Shown one piece after another: positions 16,757 to 29,105 of a DNA stretch of 64,000 bases (positions are counted from its first letter, which is position 1; each line of letters opens with the position of its first letter). This DNA comes from Streptomyces sp. TRM68367 (GTDB taxonomy: Bacteria; Actinomycetota; Actinomycetes; Streptomycetales; Streptomycetaceae), in contig NZ_JACTVI010000012.1 of NCBI RefSeq assembly GCF_014495685.1, positions 1-64,000 of the forward strand, in the 5' to 3' direction. The notes beneath the pieces are model-generated. The model searched no databases. It was given only the letters and a program-made list of their open reading frames with translations, and had not been told where the DNA came from. The position numbers and the translations under genes were made by a program.

Positions 16757-17326
16757 TCAGGGGCGGGAGGGGAGGTACTGGGTTGTTGAGGGTAGGGAGA
16801 GGTCTGAGGGGAGCAGGGAGGCCACCCAGCAGTCGCGGAGGACTCCGGTGTGGTTGGTGGCGGCGCGTAGGGTGCCTTCGAGGGTGAAGCCGGTGCGTTC
16901 CGCCACCGCGCGGGACGGGGTGTTGCCGACCTCGGCACGCCACTCCAGGCGGTCGATCTTCAGGTGGGTGAAGGCCCAGCGCGCGGCCGTGAGGGTGGCC
17001 TCGGTGACGTAGCCCTTGCCGCGGTGCTCCTTGGCGCACCAGAAACCGATCTCGGCGACGCCCAGGGCGCGCATCGTGATGCCGAGTGTGCCCGCCAGTT
17101 CCCCGGAGGGGAGGAAGAGGCCGAACGTGAACATGGAGTCGTTCGCCCAGCCGTCCGGTGCCGCCTGCTCCGTGAACGACTGCGCGTGTTCGAGGAGATA
17201 CGGGGAGGGGATCATGGTCCAGCGCTGGACGTCGGGGTCCTGGCAGGCGGCGTACACCGCGTCGGTGTCCTGCGGGCCCACCGTGCGCAGCACGAGGCGG
17301 TCGGTGGTGAGTGTGACGGGGTCCAT
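16757..17326 (-). CDS. GNAT-family N-acetyltransferase (RimJ/RimL type)
   Basis: 189 residues. It has the RimJ/RimL pattern: N-terminal LTTDRLVLRTVGPQDTDAVY, the acetyl-CoA loop KEHRGKGYVTEA and the C-terminal VGNTPSRAVAERTGFTLEGTLR. Such enzymes acetylate protein N-termini or small molecules; the substrate is unknown. The open frame extends upstream, but family similarity begins at ATG 17326; an in-frame ATG at 17362 is an alternative. It is divergent from secA. Confidence 0.85.
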   Translation of the reverse strand: MDPVTLTTDRLVLRTVGPQDTDAVYAACQDPDVQRWTMIPSPYLLEHAQSFTEQAAPDGWANDSMFTFGLFLPSGELAGTLGITMRALGVAEIGFWCAKEHRGKGYVTEATLTAARWAFTHLKIDRLEWRAEVGNTPSRAVAERTGFTLEGTLRAATNHTGVLRDCWVASLLPSDLSLPSTTQYLPSRP

Positions 17327-17615
17327 CGGCCGATTCTGCTCGGGACGCGAGGCACGCGCCATCGCTTTGCCGTACGTGAGCGGGTGATCACGGTTCGCGC
17401 AATCCGACGGCGGAATGCGGCACCATCCGAGGGGGCCGGACGTTGTCCCCTTGAAGCACTCGCAAGCCGACGTGACAGAGAAATGATGAAGTGGACGGTC
17501 GCTGTCATGGCGGGCCCTCCCGGCGCGGTGGGGTCCTCGCATACGATGGCCGTTGCTCAATGAGTCAAGTAGTAACCGACCGTCCCAGGCCCGACCGGCA
17601 AGGAGACCAACCCCC

Positions 17616-20462
<2,847 letters not shown>

Positions 20463-20615
20463 CGCGGGCGGGGCCCTGCGGGCGGCCTGCACCCTGTCGG
20501 TGCGGTACGCGTGCGAGGCTCCTGTCTTGTGCCGCGTGAGCTGGCGTGATCGGTTCGTGTGGCTCGGGTCGAGTCCGGGGCATCGCGGTCGGCTCGGGCG
20601 TCGCGGCTGAGGTGT

Positions 20616-20649
20616 GAAGGGCCGGGCATTTCTGGGTGCCCGGCCCTTC
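20616..20649 (+). terminator. Terminator after secA
   Basis: GAAGGGCCGGGCA (20616-20628) pairs perfectly with TGCCCGGCCCTTC (20637-20649) around an 8-nt loop, between the convergent secA and Rv3235-like genes. It probably works for both. Confidence 0.85.
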
Positions 20650-20696
20650 GGTGTGCGCGGGTGCGTGCGGACGGTTCCCTGTGGGCGTGCGGTCGG

Positions 20697-21446
20697 TCAG
20701 TCGACGTTCGTGTGGGGTGGGCGGGGGCCGCCCAGTTCCACCGCTGTGCAGCGCCAGCGCAGGTCCTGGCCCAGTTCCAGGCGGAAGGCCATGGCGCGCA
20801 GCCGGTCGCCGGCGCCGATGCGGGCAAAGGCCTCGATGGCGCCGGGGCACGGCATGAAGTAGCCGATGTCGCGGACGACGGGGCGGGTGCCGCGCGTGGT
20901 GCGCAGGGGGCCGCGTTCGGCCAGCCAGGCCAGTTCGTCGTAGGCACGGCCCACGGTGTGGCGGAGCATCGCGTGGACGGGGCGTTGGCCGCTCAGAACC
21001 GCGAGGAGACGCTCGGCGAAGAGGTCGGTGGGGCGGGGTTGCGGGATGGGGCGGCGTGGGGTCTGAGCGGGGACGACCGGGGCGGCGGCCGGGGACGTCG
21101 GCCGGGGTGTGGTCCCGGTGCCGCTGCGGGCGGTGGTGGGGGCCTGTCGGGGGGTGATGCCGGTGGCCCGGGAGGTGGTGGGAGTCCCGGAAGCGGTGCC
21201 TGTGGTTCGGGGAGCCGTCGGGAGTGATCGAGGGGTGGTGGCGTTGGGGGAAGCCGGTGGGCGGGTGTCTGCCGGCCTGGTGTGGAGGGCGGTGGCGCGT
21301 CCCGGTGGGCGGCCGTCGCCCGGCGTCGTGGAGAGCGTGCCCGAGCCGGGGGCGCGGGGCGGGGTGCCGCCGGGGCGGCGGGGGTCGCGGCGGCTCGGCG
21401 GGCGGGTGCCCGGTCGGTTCTGCGCCCTGGTCATGACCTTGTGCAT
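20697..21446 (-). CDS. Rv3235 family protein
   Basis: About 249 residues from ATG 21446 (MHKVMTRAQ); a second ATG at 21434 is possible. The first ~140 residues are a low-complexity Pro/Thr/Arg-rich region. The C-terminal ~100 residues are ordered: RLLAVLSGQRPVHAMLRHT, DELAWLAERGPL and RDIGYFMPCPGAIEAFARI, matching the Rv3235 family found beside secA in actinobacteria. The function is unknown; a secretion or cell-wall role is only suggested by location. Convergent with secA. Confidence 0.85.
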   Translation of the reverse strand: MHKVMTRAQNRPGTRPPSRRDPRRPGGTPPRAPGSGTLSTTPGDGRPPGRATALHTRPADTRPPASPNATTPRSLPTAPRTTGTASGTPTTSRATGITPRQAPTTARSGTGTTPRPTSPAAAPVVPAQTPRRPIPQPRPTDLFAERLLAVLSGQRPVHAMLRHTVGRAYDELAWLAERGPLRTTRGTRPVVRDIGYFMPCPGAIEAFARIGAGDRLRAMAFRLELGQDLRWRCTAVELGGPRPPHTNVD

Positions 21447-21777
21447 GGGAGTCCCCGTTCGGCGGCCCGGATGGTACCGGGCAGTAACTTCGTGGTTGGT
21501 GATCTTGTACGGGGCCGAAGCGGGCGGGGGCAAGGAACCGCGAGTGCGGGTCGGGGTGGCCGGAGGGTTCACCTATCAGGGTGACCGGAGGGGGTGGAAG
21601 CCCGCGCTGGGGCGGGTGGCGGGGGTGAGTTCCGGGGACGGAGGTGGACGCCTCGACGGGGGCGGGCAGGGACCCGAAAGGGGACTCCCGCACGTATCCT
21701 GAAGGCCTCCGGGAGACGCGGGTCCTCTCTTCCCGGGGGTGTTATGCGGAGCCCTCCGACCACGAAAGCGGCCAGCC
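21447..21777. other. Divergent intergenic region, Rv3235-like/DUF6912
   Basis: 331 bases of mostly G-rich, non-coding sequence between divergent genes. A possible -10 element TATCCT lies at 21695-21700, followed by an imperfect hairpin CCGGGAGA ... TCTTCCCGG (about 21709-21736) in the DUF6912 leader. No gene or mobile element was recognised. Confidence 0.4.
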
Positions 21778-22293
21778 ATGCGCGTCTACGTCCCCCTGAC
21801 CCTCTCCGGTCTCGCCGAGGCGTACAAGACGGGTGAGCTGGGGCCCGGACCGCTCGTCGCGTACGCCGTCACGCCCGCGTTGCGCGAGTGGTATCTCTCC
21901 GACGACATCGAGGAGCTGGAGTACGCGGCGCTGAACCGGGCCGCGCAGGCCTCGCTGCGGCTGCTGGCGGCCGACCGCGGGGCGCCTCGGCGCCGGGTCG
22001 TGGTGGCCGTGGACGTGGCCGACGCGGCGGCGAGTGCGGACCCCGACCGGGGGCTGGATCCGGCGGCGCTGGGTGAGGTGCGGGTGGAGGGTGCCGTGCC
22101 GCTGGGCAAGGCGGCGTCGGTGCATGTCGATGCGGGGGATGCGGAAGGGGACGTTGCCGCGGCGGCGGAGGCGTTGGGGGCGGCGGATGCCGGGGACGAC
22201 GATGCGCAGTTCGTCGTGGACGGGGCCGAGGACCACGAGCTGCTGTGGTACGCGACGCAGGAGATCGCGAATCTGGTGGGGCTCGGGGGCTGA
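21778..22293 (+). CDS. DUF6912 family protein
   Basis: 171 residues. The start MRVYVPLTLSGLAEAYKTGE and the end DHELLWYATQEIANLVGLGG are typical of a conserved actinobacterial family of unknown function located near secA (DUF6912). The middle (residues 75-140) is Ala/Asp-rich and variable. No membrane segment or catalytic motif was seen. The HAD-like gene follows 98 bases downstream but seems to have its own promoter. Confidence 0.8.
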   Translation: MRVYVPLTLSGLAEAYKTGELGPGPLVAYAVTPALREWYLSDDIEELEYAALNRAAQASLRLLAADRGAPRRRVVVAVDVADAAASADPDRGLDPAALGEVRVEGAVPLGKAASVHVDAGDAEGDVAAAAEALGAADAGDDDAQFVVDGAEDHELLWYATQEIANLVGLGG

Positions 22294-22357
22294 GTCGCGG
22301 TTCGCGGTCCGGGATGGGGGCTGTGGTGGGTTGGGGCCGGTCTGGACTGGGGTTTCC

Positions 22358-22391
22358 TTGATTGTCAGTGGGGGCGGGTACGGTTTTTGGC
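22358..22391 (+). promoter_or_regulatory. Promoter for a probable leaderless transcript
   Basis: TTGATT (22358-22363) and TACGGT (22379-22384) are spaced by 15 bases, and the -10 ends seven bases before the ATG at 22392. No ribosome-binding site is present, which fits a leaderless mRNA starting at the ATG. Spacing is slightly short. Confidence 0.4.
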
Positions 22392-23057
22392 ATGGGGAAG
22401 CAGGTAGGCGCGCACATTGTCTGGGACTGGAACGGGACGCTGTTCCACGACATTGACGCGGTGATCGGGGCGACGAACGCGGCGTTCGGCGAGCTGGGGC
22501 TGGAGCAGATCACGCTGGAGCAGTACCGGGAGCTGTACTGCGTGCCGGTGCCGAAGTTCTACGAGCGGTTGATGGGGCGGCTGCCGACCGAGGCCGAGTG
22601 GGAGGTCATGGACGAGACGTTCCATCGGTACTACGACGAACATCGGGTGCGGTGCGGGCTTGCCGACGGGGCGGCGCAGCTGCTCGCGGAGTGGCGGTCG
22701 GCGGGGCACAGTCAGTCGCTGCTGAGCATGTACGGGCATGAGGAGCTTGTTCCGCTGGTGCGGAGGTTCGGGATCGAGGCGCACTTCATACGGGTGGACG
22801 GGCGGACCGGGCCGTCCGGGGGCAGTAAGGCGGAGCACATGGTGCGGCATCTCGGAGCGTTAAGTGGGGTGGTGGCCGCGCGGACCGTGGTGATCGGGGA
22901 TGCGGCGGATGACGCGGTGGCCGCGCGGAGTGTGGGGGCGCGGGCGGTGCTGTATGCCGGCGGTTCGCACAGCCGGGCGAGCCTTGAGGGAGTGGGGGTG
23001 CCGGTGGTGGATACGTTGGGTGAGGCCGTTGCGGAGGCGGAGCGGTTGGCGATGTGA
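22392..23057 (+). CDS. HAD-superfamily hydrolase
   Basis: 221 residues with the HAD fold: motif I WDWNGTLFHD near the N-terminus, a helical cap (residues ~20-90), motif II LLSMYGHEE, motif III lysine in GGSKAEHM and motif IV VIGDAADDAVAARSVG. Motif I reads DxN instead of DxD, so the usual general acid/base aspartate is replaced by asparagine. The protein may be a phosphoglycolate phosphatase relative, but the substrate is unknown. ATG 22392 was chosen; an upstream in-frame start at 22362 would precede the putative promoter. Confidence 0.85.
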   Translation: MGKQVGAHIVWDWNGTLFHDIDAVIGATNAAFGELGLEQITLEQYRELYCVPVPKFYERLMGRLPTEAEWEVMDETFHRYYDEHRVRCGLADGAAQLLAEWRSAGHSQSLLSMYGHEELVPLVRRFGIEAHFIRVDGRTGPSGGSKAEHMVRHLGALSGVVAARTVVIGDAADDAVAARSVGARAVLYAGGSHSRASLEGVGVPVVDTLGEAVAEAERLAM

Positions 23058-23595
23058 CCGGGGGCTGTTTGCTCGACGGCACGGTGTTGTGGCTGGGGCT
23101 CCGCCACGGACCCGGCAGGTGCTCCGCCCCCTGGGCCGCCGCCATTCGCCCTCCCCCTCCCACCGCACTGTGCAGAACGTCAAACTTCCAGCCCCTGTTT
23201 TGTACACATACGGCTCATGACGGGCCCCCTGTAAGGAGCGATAGCCTTAGTGGCGTGATCAGCGCGATAGCTCGCGGGGGCCTCGGTGTCCCTGCCTTGC
23301 GCCCGGGGTCTGCGGATGACATCCGTGGCCGGGTGGCGGTCGCTGGTCTTCGGGGGTGGGCCGGGACGTCAAGGGTTCCCGGGGAGCCGGGCAGGGCCGG
23401 GGTCGGGACGGTGCCGCGAGCAGCGTCACACCTGTCGGCGAACTCAAAAAACGGCTCAGACACCCCCGCTCCGCTCCCCCTGCGGCATAGCGTCGAAGCA
23501 GACCGGACACCCCGCGTCGAGGCGTTGCGTCGGAAGGGCGGAGACCGTACTTCCTTCTACGTCACGCAACGGCGCGCGACAGGAGCCAGAGGACA
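23058..23595. other. Long leader region of the glutamate dehydrogenase gene
   Basis: 538 bases without an evident conserved gene. TGACGG (23218-23223) and TAGCCT (23242-23247), 18 bases apart, form a plausible vegetative promoter whose start would fall at about 23254. A GTG at 23255 opens a frame running to 23653, past the gdh ATG, but its third-codon-position GC looks too low for a typical gene here. No riboswitch consensus was recognised. Confidence 0.5.
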
Positions 23596-26500
23596 ATGCA
23601 GACCAAGCTGGACGAAGCAAAGGCCGAGCTGCTCGAAAGGGCCGCCCGGGTAGCTGAGAACAGCCCGGTCGGGGGGCACCTACCGACTGGGACGACGGGC
23701 GAGGACACCCCGGAGACCCCGGACCGCGAATCCGTGCTCGCGTTCCTCCAGCGCTACTACCGGCACACCGCCCCGGAGGACCTCACCGACCGCGACCCGG
23801 TCGACGTCTTCGGAGCCGCCGTATCGCACTACCGGCTGGCCGAGAACCGCCCCCAGGGCACGGCCAACGTGCGGGTCCACACCCCGACCGTGGAGGAGAA
23901 CGGCTGGACGTGCAGCCACACCGTGGTTGAGGTGGTGACCGATGACATGCCGTTCCTCGTCGACTCCGTCACCAATGAGCTGACACGGCAGGGGCGGGGG
24001 ATCCATGTCGTCATCCACCCCCTGTTCATCGCGCGGCGCGATGTCACCGGTCAGCTCATCGAGGTGCTCAGCGACCCGGAGGACGGCGACCGTCCGCACG
24101 ACGCGCACACCGAGTCCTGGATCCACGTCGAGATCGACCGCGAGACCGACCGCGCCGATCTGAAGCAGATCACCGCCGACCTGCTGCGCGTCCTGTCCGA
24201 CGCCCGGGAGGCCGTCGAGGATTGGGAGAAGATGCGGGACGCGGCGACCCGGCTCGCCGACGGGCTGCTGGAGGAGCCCGTTCCGGGCGATCTGCCGGGG
24301 CCGCAGGTCGACGAGGCCCGTGAGCTGCTGCGCTGGCTGGCCGACGACCACTTCACCTTCCTCGGGTACCGCGAGTACGAGCTGCGCGGCGACGACTCGC
24401 TGGCCGCCGTGCCGGGGACGGGGCTGGGGATTCTGCGGGCCGATCCGCACCACGCCGGTGAGGACGCCCACCCCGTCAGCCCGTCCTTCGAGCGGCTGCC
24501 GGCCGACGCGCGCCGCAAGGCCCGCGAGCACAAGCTGCTCGTGCTGACCAAGGCCAACAGCCGGGCGACCGTGCACCGGCCGTCGTACCTGGACTACATC
24601 GGCGTCAAGAAGTTCGACGCGAACGGGGAGGTCGTCGGGGAGCGGCGGTTCCTGGGACTGTTCTCCTCGGCCGCGTACACCGAGTCCGTGCGCCGGGTTC
24701 CGGTCATCCGGCGCAAGGTGCAGGAGGTGCTGGAGCGGGCCGGGTTCCTGCCCAACAGCCACGACGGGCGCGATCTGCTGCAGATCCTGGAGACCTATCC
24801 GCGCGACGAGCTGTTCCAGACGCCCGTCGACGAACTCCAGTCCATCGTCACCTCCGTGCTCTACCTCCAGGAGCGGCGGCGGCTTCGGCTCTATCTGCGG
24901 CAGGACGAGTACGGGCGGTACTACTCCGCGCTGGTCTACCTGCCGCGCGACCGGTACACGACCGGGGTGCGGCTGAGGATCATCGACATCCTGAAGGAGG
25001 AGCTCGGCGGGATCAGCGTCGACTTCACCGCCTGGAACACCGAGTCGATCCTCTCCCGGCTGCACTTCGTGGTCCGCGTCCCGCAGGGCACCGAGCTGCC
25101 GCAGCTGTCCGACTCCGACAAGGAGCGCATCGAGGCGCGGCTGGTGGAGGCCGCCCGCTCCTGGGCCGACGGGTTCGGCGAGGCGCTCAACGCCGAACTC
25201 GGCGAGGAGAAGGCGGCGGAGCTGCTGCGCCGGTACAACAACGCCTTCCCCGAGGGCTACAAGGCCGACCACAGTCCGCGCGCCGCCGTCGCCGACCTCG
25301 TCCATCTGGAACAGCTCAGCGAGGAGCACAACTTCGCGCTCAGCCTGTACGAGCCGGTGGGCGCGACGCCGGAGGAGCGCCGGTTCAAGATCTACCGCAA
25401 GGGTGACTCCATCTCCCTCAGCGCCGTCCTGCCCGTGCTGCAGCGGCTCGGCGTCGAAGTCGTCGACGAGCGGCCGTACGAGCTGCGCTGCGCGGACCGC
25501 AGCGTCGCCTGGATCTACGACTTCGGGCTGCGCATGCCCAAGCCGAAGAACGGCAGTGACTACTCCGGTGACGACGCCCGCGAGCGGTTCCAGGACGCCT
25601 TCGCCGCCACCTGGACCGGCAAGGCGGAGAACGACGGCTTCAACGCGCTGGTGCTGCGCGCCGGGCTGAGTTGGCGGCAGGCGACGGTGCTGCGGGCGTA
25701 CGCCAAGTACCTGCGGCAGGCCGGGTCCACGTTCAGCCAGGACTACATGGAGGACACCCTCCGCAACAACGTCCACACCACCCGGCTGCTCGTCTCCCTG
25801 TTCGAGGCGCGGATGTCGCCGGAACGGCAGCGCGCCGGGCGCGAGATCGTGGACGCGCTGCTCGAAGAGGTCGACGCGGCCCTCGACCAGGTGGCCTCCC
25901 TCGACGAGGACCGGATCCTGCGGTCCTTCCTCACCGTCATCAGGGCGACGCTGCGGACGAACTTCTTCCAGGAGGCGGCGGGCGGCAGGCCGCACGCGTA
26001 CGTCTCCATGAAGTTCGACCCGCAGGCGATCCCGGATCTGCCGGCGCCGCGGCCGGCGTACGAGATCTGGGTGTACTCGCCGCGGGTGGAGGGTGTCCAC
26101 CTGCGGTTCGGCAAGGTCGCGCGCGGCGGCCTGAGGTGGTCCGACCGCCGGGAGGACTTCCGGACCGAGATCCTCGGGCTGGTCAAGGCGCAGATGGTGA
26201 AGAACACCGTTATCGTGCCGGTCGGCGCCAAGGGCGGGTTCGTGGCCAAGCAGCTGCCGGATCCGTCCGTGGACCGGGACGCGTGGCTGGCCGAGGGCGT
26301 CGCCTCGTACAAGACGTTCATCTCGGCGCTGCTCGACATCACCGACAACATGGTGGCCGGGGAGGTCGTCCCGCCCGCCGACGTCGTCCGGCACGACGAG
26401 GACGACACCTACCTCGTCGTCGCCGCCGACAAGGGCACCGCGACCTTCTCCGACATCGCCAACGAGGTCGCCGAGAAGTACAACTTCTGGCTCGGCGACG

Positions 26501-28533
26501 CCTTCGCCTCCGGCGGCTCGGCCGGCTACGACCACAAGGGCATGGGGATCACCGCCCGCGGCGCCTGGGAGTCCGTCAAGCGGCACTTCCGGGAGCTGGG
26601 CGTGGACACGCAGAGCGAGGACTTCATGGTCGTCGGCATCGGCGACATGTCCGGTGACGTGTTCGGCAACGGCATGCTGCTCAGCGAGCACATCCGCCTG
26701 GTCGCCGCCTTCGACCACCGGCACATCTTCATCGACCCGAACCCGGACGCGGCCACCTCGTACGCCGAGCGGCGCCGCGTCTTCGAACTGCCGCGCAGCT
26801 CCTGGGCCGACTACGACAAGGAGCTGATCTCGGCGGGCGGCGGCGTCTTCCCGCGCAGCGCCAAGGCGATCCAGCTCAACAGCCACATCCGGCGGGCCCT
26901 GGGCATCGAGGGCAAGGTCTCCAAGATCACCCCGGCCGACCTGATGAAGGCGATCCTGCAGGCGCCGGTGGACCTGCTGTGGAACGGCGGCATCGGCACG
27001 TACGTGAAGTCCGGCGTGGAAACCAACGCCGACGTCGGCGACAAGGCCAACGACGCCATCCGCGTCGACGGCAAGGACCTGCGCGTCAAGGTCGTCGGCG
27101 AGGGCGGCAACCTGGGCCTGACCCAGCTCGGCCGGATCGAGTTCGCGATGCACGGCGGCCGGGTCAACACCGACGCCATCGACAACAGCGCGGGCGTGGA
27201 CACCTCCGACCACGAGGTCAACATCAAGATCCTGCTCAACGGGCTCGTCGCGGACGGCGACATGACCGTCAAGCAGCGCAACAAGCTGCTCGCCGAGATG
27301 ACCGACGAGGTCGGCCGCCTGGTCCTGCGCAACAACTACGCGCAGAACACGGCCATCGCCAACGCGCTCGCCCAGTCCAAGGACATGCTCCACGCCCAGC
27401 AGCGCTTCATGAAGCACCTGGTGCGCGAGGGCCACCTCAACCGGGCGCTGGAGTTCCTGCCCACCGACCGCCAGATCCGCGAGCGCCTCGGCGCGGGCCA
27501 GGGCCTGACCAGCCCGGAGACGGCCGTCCTGCTGGCGTACACGAAGATCACGGTCGCCGAGGAGCTACTGCACACCTCGCTGCCCGACGACCCGTACCTG
27601 CGCAGCCTGCTGCACGCGTACTTCCCGACGGCCCTGCAGGAGCAGTTCCCCGACCGCATCGACGGCCACCCGCTGCACCGCGAGATCACCACGACCGTCC
27701 TGGTCAACGACACGGTCAACACGGGCGGTACGACGTATCTGCACCGGCTGCGCGAGGAGACCGGCGCCTCGCTGGAGGAGATCGTGCGGGCGCAGACCGC
27801 GGCGCGCGTGATCTTCCGCGCGGCGGCTGTGTGGGACGGGGTCGAGGCGCTCGACAACAGGGTCGAGGCCGCCGTGCAGACCCGTATCCGCCTGCACTCG
27901 CGCCGCCTGGTGGAGCGCGGCACGCGCTGGCTGCTCAACAACCGGCCGCAGCCGCTCCAGCTCGCCGAGACCGTCGGCTTCTTCGCCGAGGGCGTCGAAC
28001 AGGTGTGGTCCCAGCTGCCGAAGCTGCTGCGCGGCGCGGACCTGGAGTGGTACCAGCGGATCTGCGACGAGCTGACCGGCGCCGGCGTCCCGGAGGAGCT
28101 CGCCACCCGGGTGGCCGGGTTCTCCTCCGCCTTCCCGAGCCTGGACATCGTCTCGGTCGCCGACCGCATGGGCCGGAAGCCGCTGGAGGTCGCCGAGGTC
28201 TACTACGACCTCGCCGACCGGCTGCGGATCACCCAGCTGATGGACCGCATCATTGAGCTGCCCCGCGCCGACCGCTGGCAGTCCATGGCCCGCGCGGCGA
28301 TCCGCGAGGACCTGTACGCGGCGCACTCGGCGCTGACGGCGGACGTACTCGCGGCGGCCGACGGGTCCGCGACGCCCGAGCAGCGCTACAAGGTGTGGGA
28401 GCAGAAGAACGCGGCGATCCTGGGCCGGGCGCGGACGACGCTGGAGGAGATCCGCAGCTCGGAGTCGTTCGACCTCGCCAATCTTTCGGTGGCGATGCGG
28501 ACGATGCGGACGTTGCTGCGGACGCATTCGTAG
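23596..28533 (+). CDS. gdh: NAD-dependent glutamate dehydrogenase, large (180 kDa) type
   Basis: 1,645 residues, the size of the very large NAD-GDH class first described in Streptomyces. It oxidatively deaminates glutamate to 2-oxoglutarate and ammonium. The first ~730 residues hold ACT-like regulatory segments (VVTDDMPFLVDSVTNELTRQ). The catalytic core starts around residue 840 with RGGLRWSDRREDFRTEILGL and VPVGAKGGFVAKQLP, followed by the NAD domain (VVGEGGNLGLTQLGRIEFA). The C-terminal ~450 residues are helical. ATG 23596 lies after a short AGGAG-like sequence. A strong terminator follows. Confidence 0.95.
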   Translation: MQTKLDEAKAELLERAARVAENSPVGGHLPTGTTGEDTPETPDRESVLAFLQRYYRHTAPEDLTDRDPVDVFGAAVSHYRLAENRPQGTANVRVHTPTVEENGWTCSHTVVEVVTDDMPFLVDSVTNELTRQGRGIHVVIHPLFIARRDVTGQLIEVLSDPEDGDRPHDAHTESWIHVEIDRETDRADLKQITADLLRVLSDAREAVEDWEKMRDAATRLADGLLEEPVPGDLPGPQVDEARELLRWLADDHFTFLGYREYELRGDDSLAAVPGTGLGILRADPHHAGEDAHPVSPSFERLPADARRKAREHKLLVLTKANSRATVHRPSYLDYIGVKKFDANGEVVGERRFLGLFSSAAYTESVRRVPVIRRKVQEVLERAGFLPNSHDGRDLLQILETYPRDELFQTPVDELQSIVTSVLYLQERRRLRLYLRQDEYGRYYSALVYLPRDRYTTGVRLRIIDILKEELGGISVDFTAWNTESILSRLHFVVRVPQGTELPQLSDSDKERIEARLVEAARSWADGFGEALNAELGEEKAAELLRRYNNAFPEGYKADHSPRAAVADLVHLEQLSEEHNFALSLYEPVGATPEERRFKIYRKGDSISLSAVLPVLQRLGVEVVDERPYELRCADRSVAWIYDFGLRMPKPKNGSDYSGDDARERFQDAFAATWTGKAENDGFNALVLRAGLSWRQATVLRAYAKYLRQAGSTFSQDYMEDTLRNNVHTTRLLVSLFEARMSPERQRAGREIVDALLEEVDAALDQVASLDEDRILRSFLTVIRATLRTNFFQEAAGGRPHAYVSMKFDPQAIPDLPAPRPAYEIWVYSPRVEGVHLRFGKVARGGLRWSDRREDFRTEILGLVKAQMVKNTVIVPVGAKGGFVAKQLPDPSVDRDAWLAEGVASYKTFISALLDITDNMVAGEVVPPADVVRHDEDDTYLVVAADKGTATFSDIANEVAEKYNFWLGDAFASGGSAGYDHKGMGITARGAWESVKRHFRELGVDTQSEDFMVVGIGDMSGDVFGNGMLLSEHIRLVAAFDHRHIFIDPNPDAATSYAERRRVFELPRSSWADYDKELISAGGGVFPRSAKAIQLNSHIRRALGIEGKVSKITPADLMKAILQAPVDLLWNGGIGTYVKSGVETNADVGDKANDAIRVDGKDLRVKVVGEGGNLGLTQLGRIEFAMHGGRVNTDAIDNSAGVDTSDHEVNIKILLNGLVADGDMTVKQRNKLLAEMTDEVGRLVLRNNYAQNTAIANALAQSKDMLHAQQRFMKHLVREGHLNRALEFLPTDRQIRERLGAGQGLTSPETAVLLAYTKITVAEELLHTSLPDDPYLRSLLHAYFPTALQEQFPDRIDGHPLHREITTTVLVNDTVNTGGTTYLHRLREETGASLEEIVRAQTAARVIFRAAAVWDGVEALDNRVEAAVQTRIRLHSRRLVERGTRWLLNNRPQPLQLAETVGFFAEGVEQVWSQLPKLLRGADLEWYQRICDELTGAGVPEELATRVAGFSSAFPSLDIVSVADRMGRKPLEVAEVYYDLADRLRITQLMDRIIELPRADRWQSMARAAIREDLYAAHSALTADVLAAADGSATPEQRYKVWEQKNAAILGRARTTLEEIRSSESFDLANLSVAMRTMRTLLRTHS

Positions 28534-28546
28534 CCGTACGGCATTG

Positions 28547-28582
28547 AAGGCGCCCCGGGCCGGAAACGGCTCGGGGCGCCTT
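28547..28582 (+). terminator. Terminator after gdh
   Basis: AAGGCGCCCCG and its complement CGGGGCGCCTT enclose an inner CCGG-AAA-CGG element and are followed by TTTCTCT, 13 bases after the gdh stop. This is a well-formed intrinsic terminator. Confidence 0.9.
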
Positions 28583-28610
28583 TCTCTAGGCGTGCCTTAG
28601 GAGGAATCGA

Positions 28611-29105
28611 GTGGAGGACTTACCGTTTCCGGCTAAGGCTTACTGGGTGACTGTCAACGTGTCCGAGGAGCGGGTGATCGCTCCTCCCCGGCCGGTGAAG
28701 CGCGTCGTACTCGAAGTGGTGAACTTCGGGGTCGTCGGCGGCAGCGGCGTCGCGGTGAATTTCCTCGTCTTCAATCTGCTGCTGCACGGCCTCGCCTGGC
28801 CCGCCATGGTGGCGACCGTGCTGGCCAGCCTCCTCGCCATGGGCAGCAATTACCTGGGCTTCCGGTATTTCACCTACCGGGACCGGGCCGCGCGCACCCA
28901 CCGCCAGATCGTGCTGTTCTTCGTCTTCAGCGGAATCGGGGTCGCCATGGAGAGCGGCCTGTTCTACGTCGGATATCACGGCCTCGGACTGCACGGGCCC
29001 CTCCAGTCGAATCTGGTGAAGGCCCTGTCGATCGTCCTCGCCTCCGCGTTCCGCTTCCTCGTTTACCGGACCTGGGTGTTCCAGCATGATGCGCGCCGCG
29101 GTTAG
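28611..29105 (+). CDS. GtrA-like membrane protein
   Basis: 164 residues with four membrane helices (from about residue 38 to the end) and the GtrA pattern LEVVNFGVVGGSGVAVNFLVFN and GSNYLGFRYFTYRD, ending FRFLVYRTWVF. GtrA proteins are thought to move polyprenyl-linked sugars across the membrane for cell-surface glycan synthesis. GTG 28611 was chosen because AGGAGGAA precedes it. It overlaps the next gene by 20 bases and opens the cell-wall polymer island. Confidence 0.88.
   Translation: MEDLPFPAKAYWVTVNVSEERVIAPPRPVKRVVLEVVNFGVVGGSGVAVNFLVFNLLLHGLAWPAMVATVLASLLAMGSNYLGFRYFTYRDRAARTHRQIVLFFVFSGIGVAMESGLFYVGYHGLGLHGPLQSNLVKALSIVLASAFRFLVYRTWVFQHDARRG

Noticed and set aside
23058-23595. Riboswitch or small RNA in the gdh leader
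   Set aside because: No known consensus core was recognised; only a promoter-like pair and a weak upstream frame were seen.
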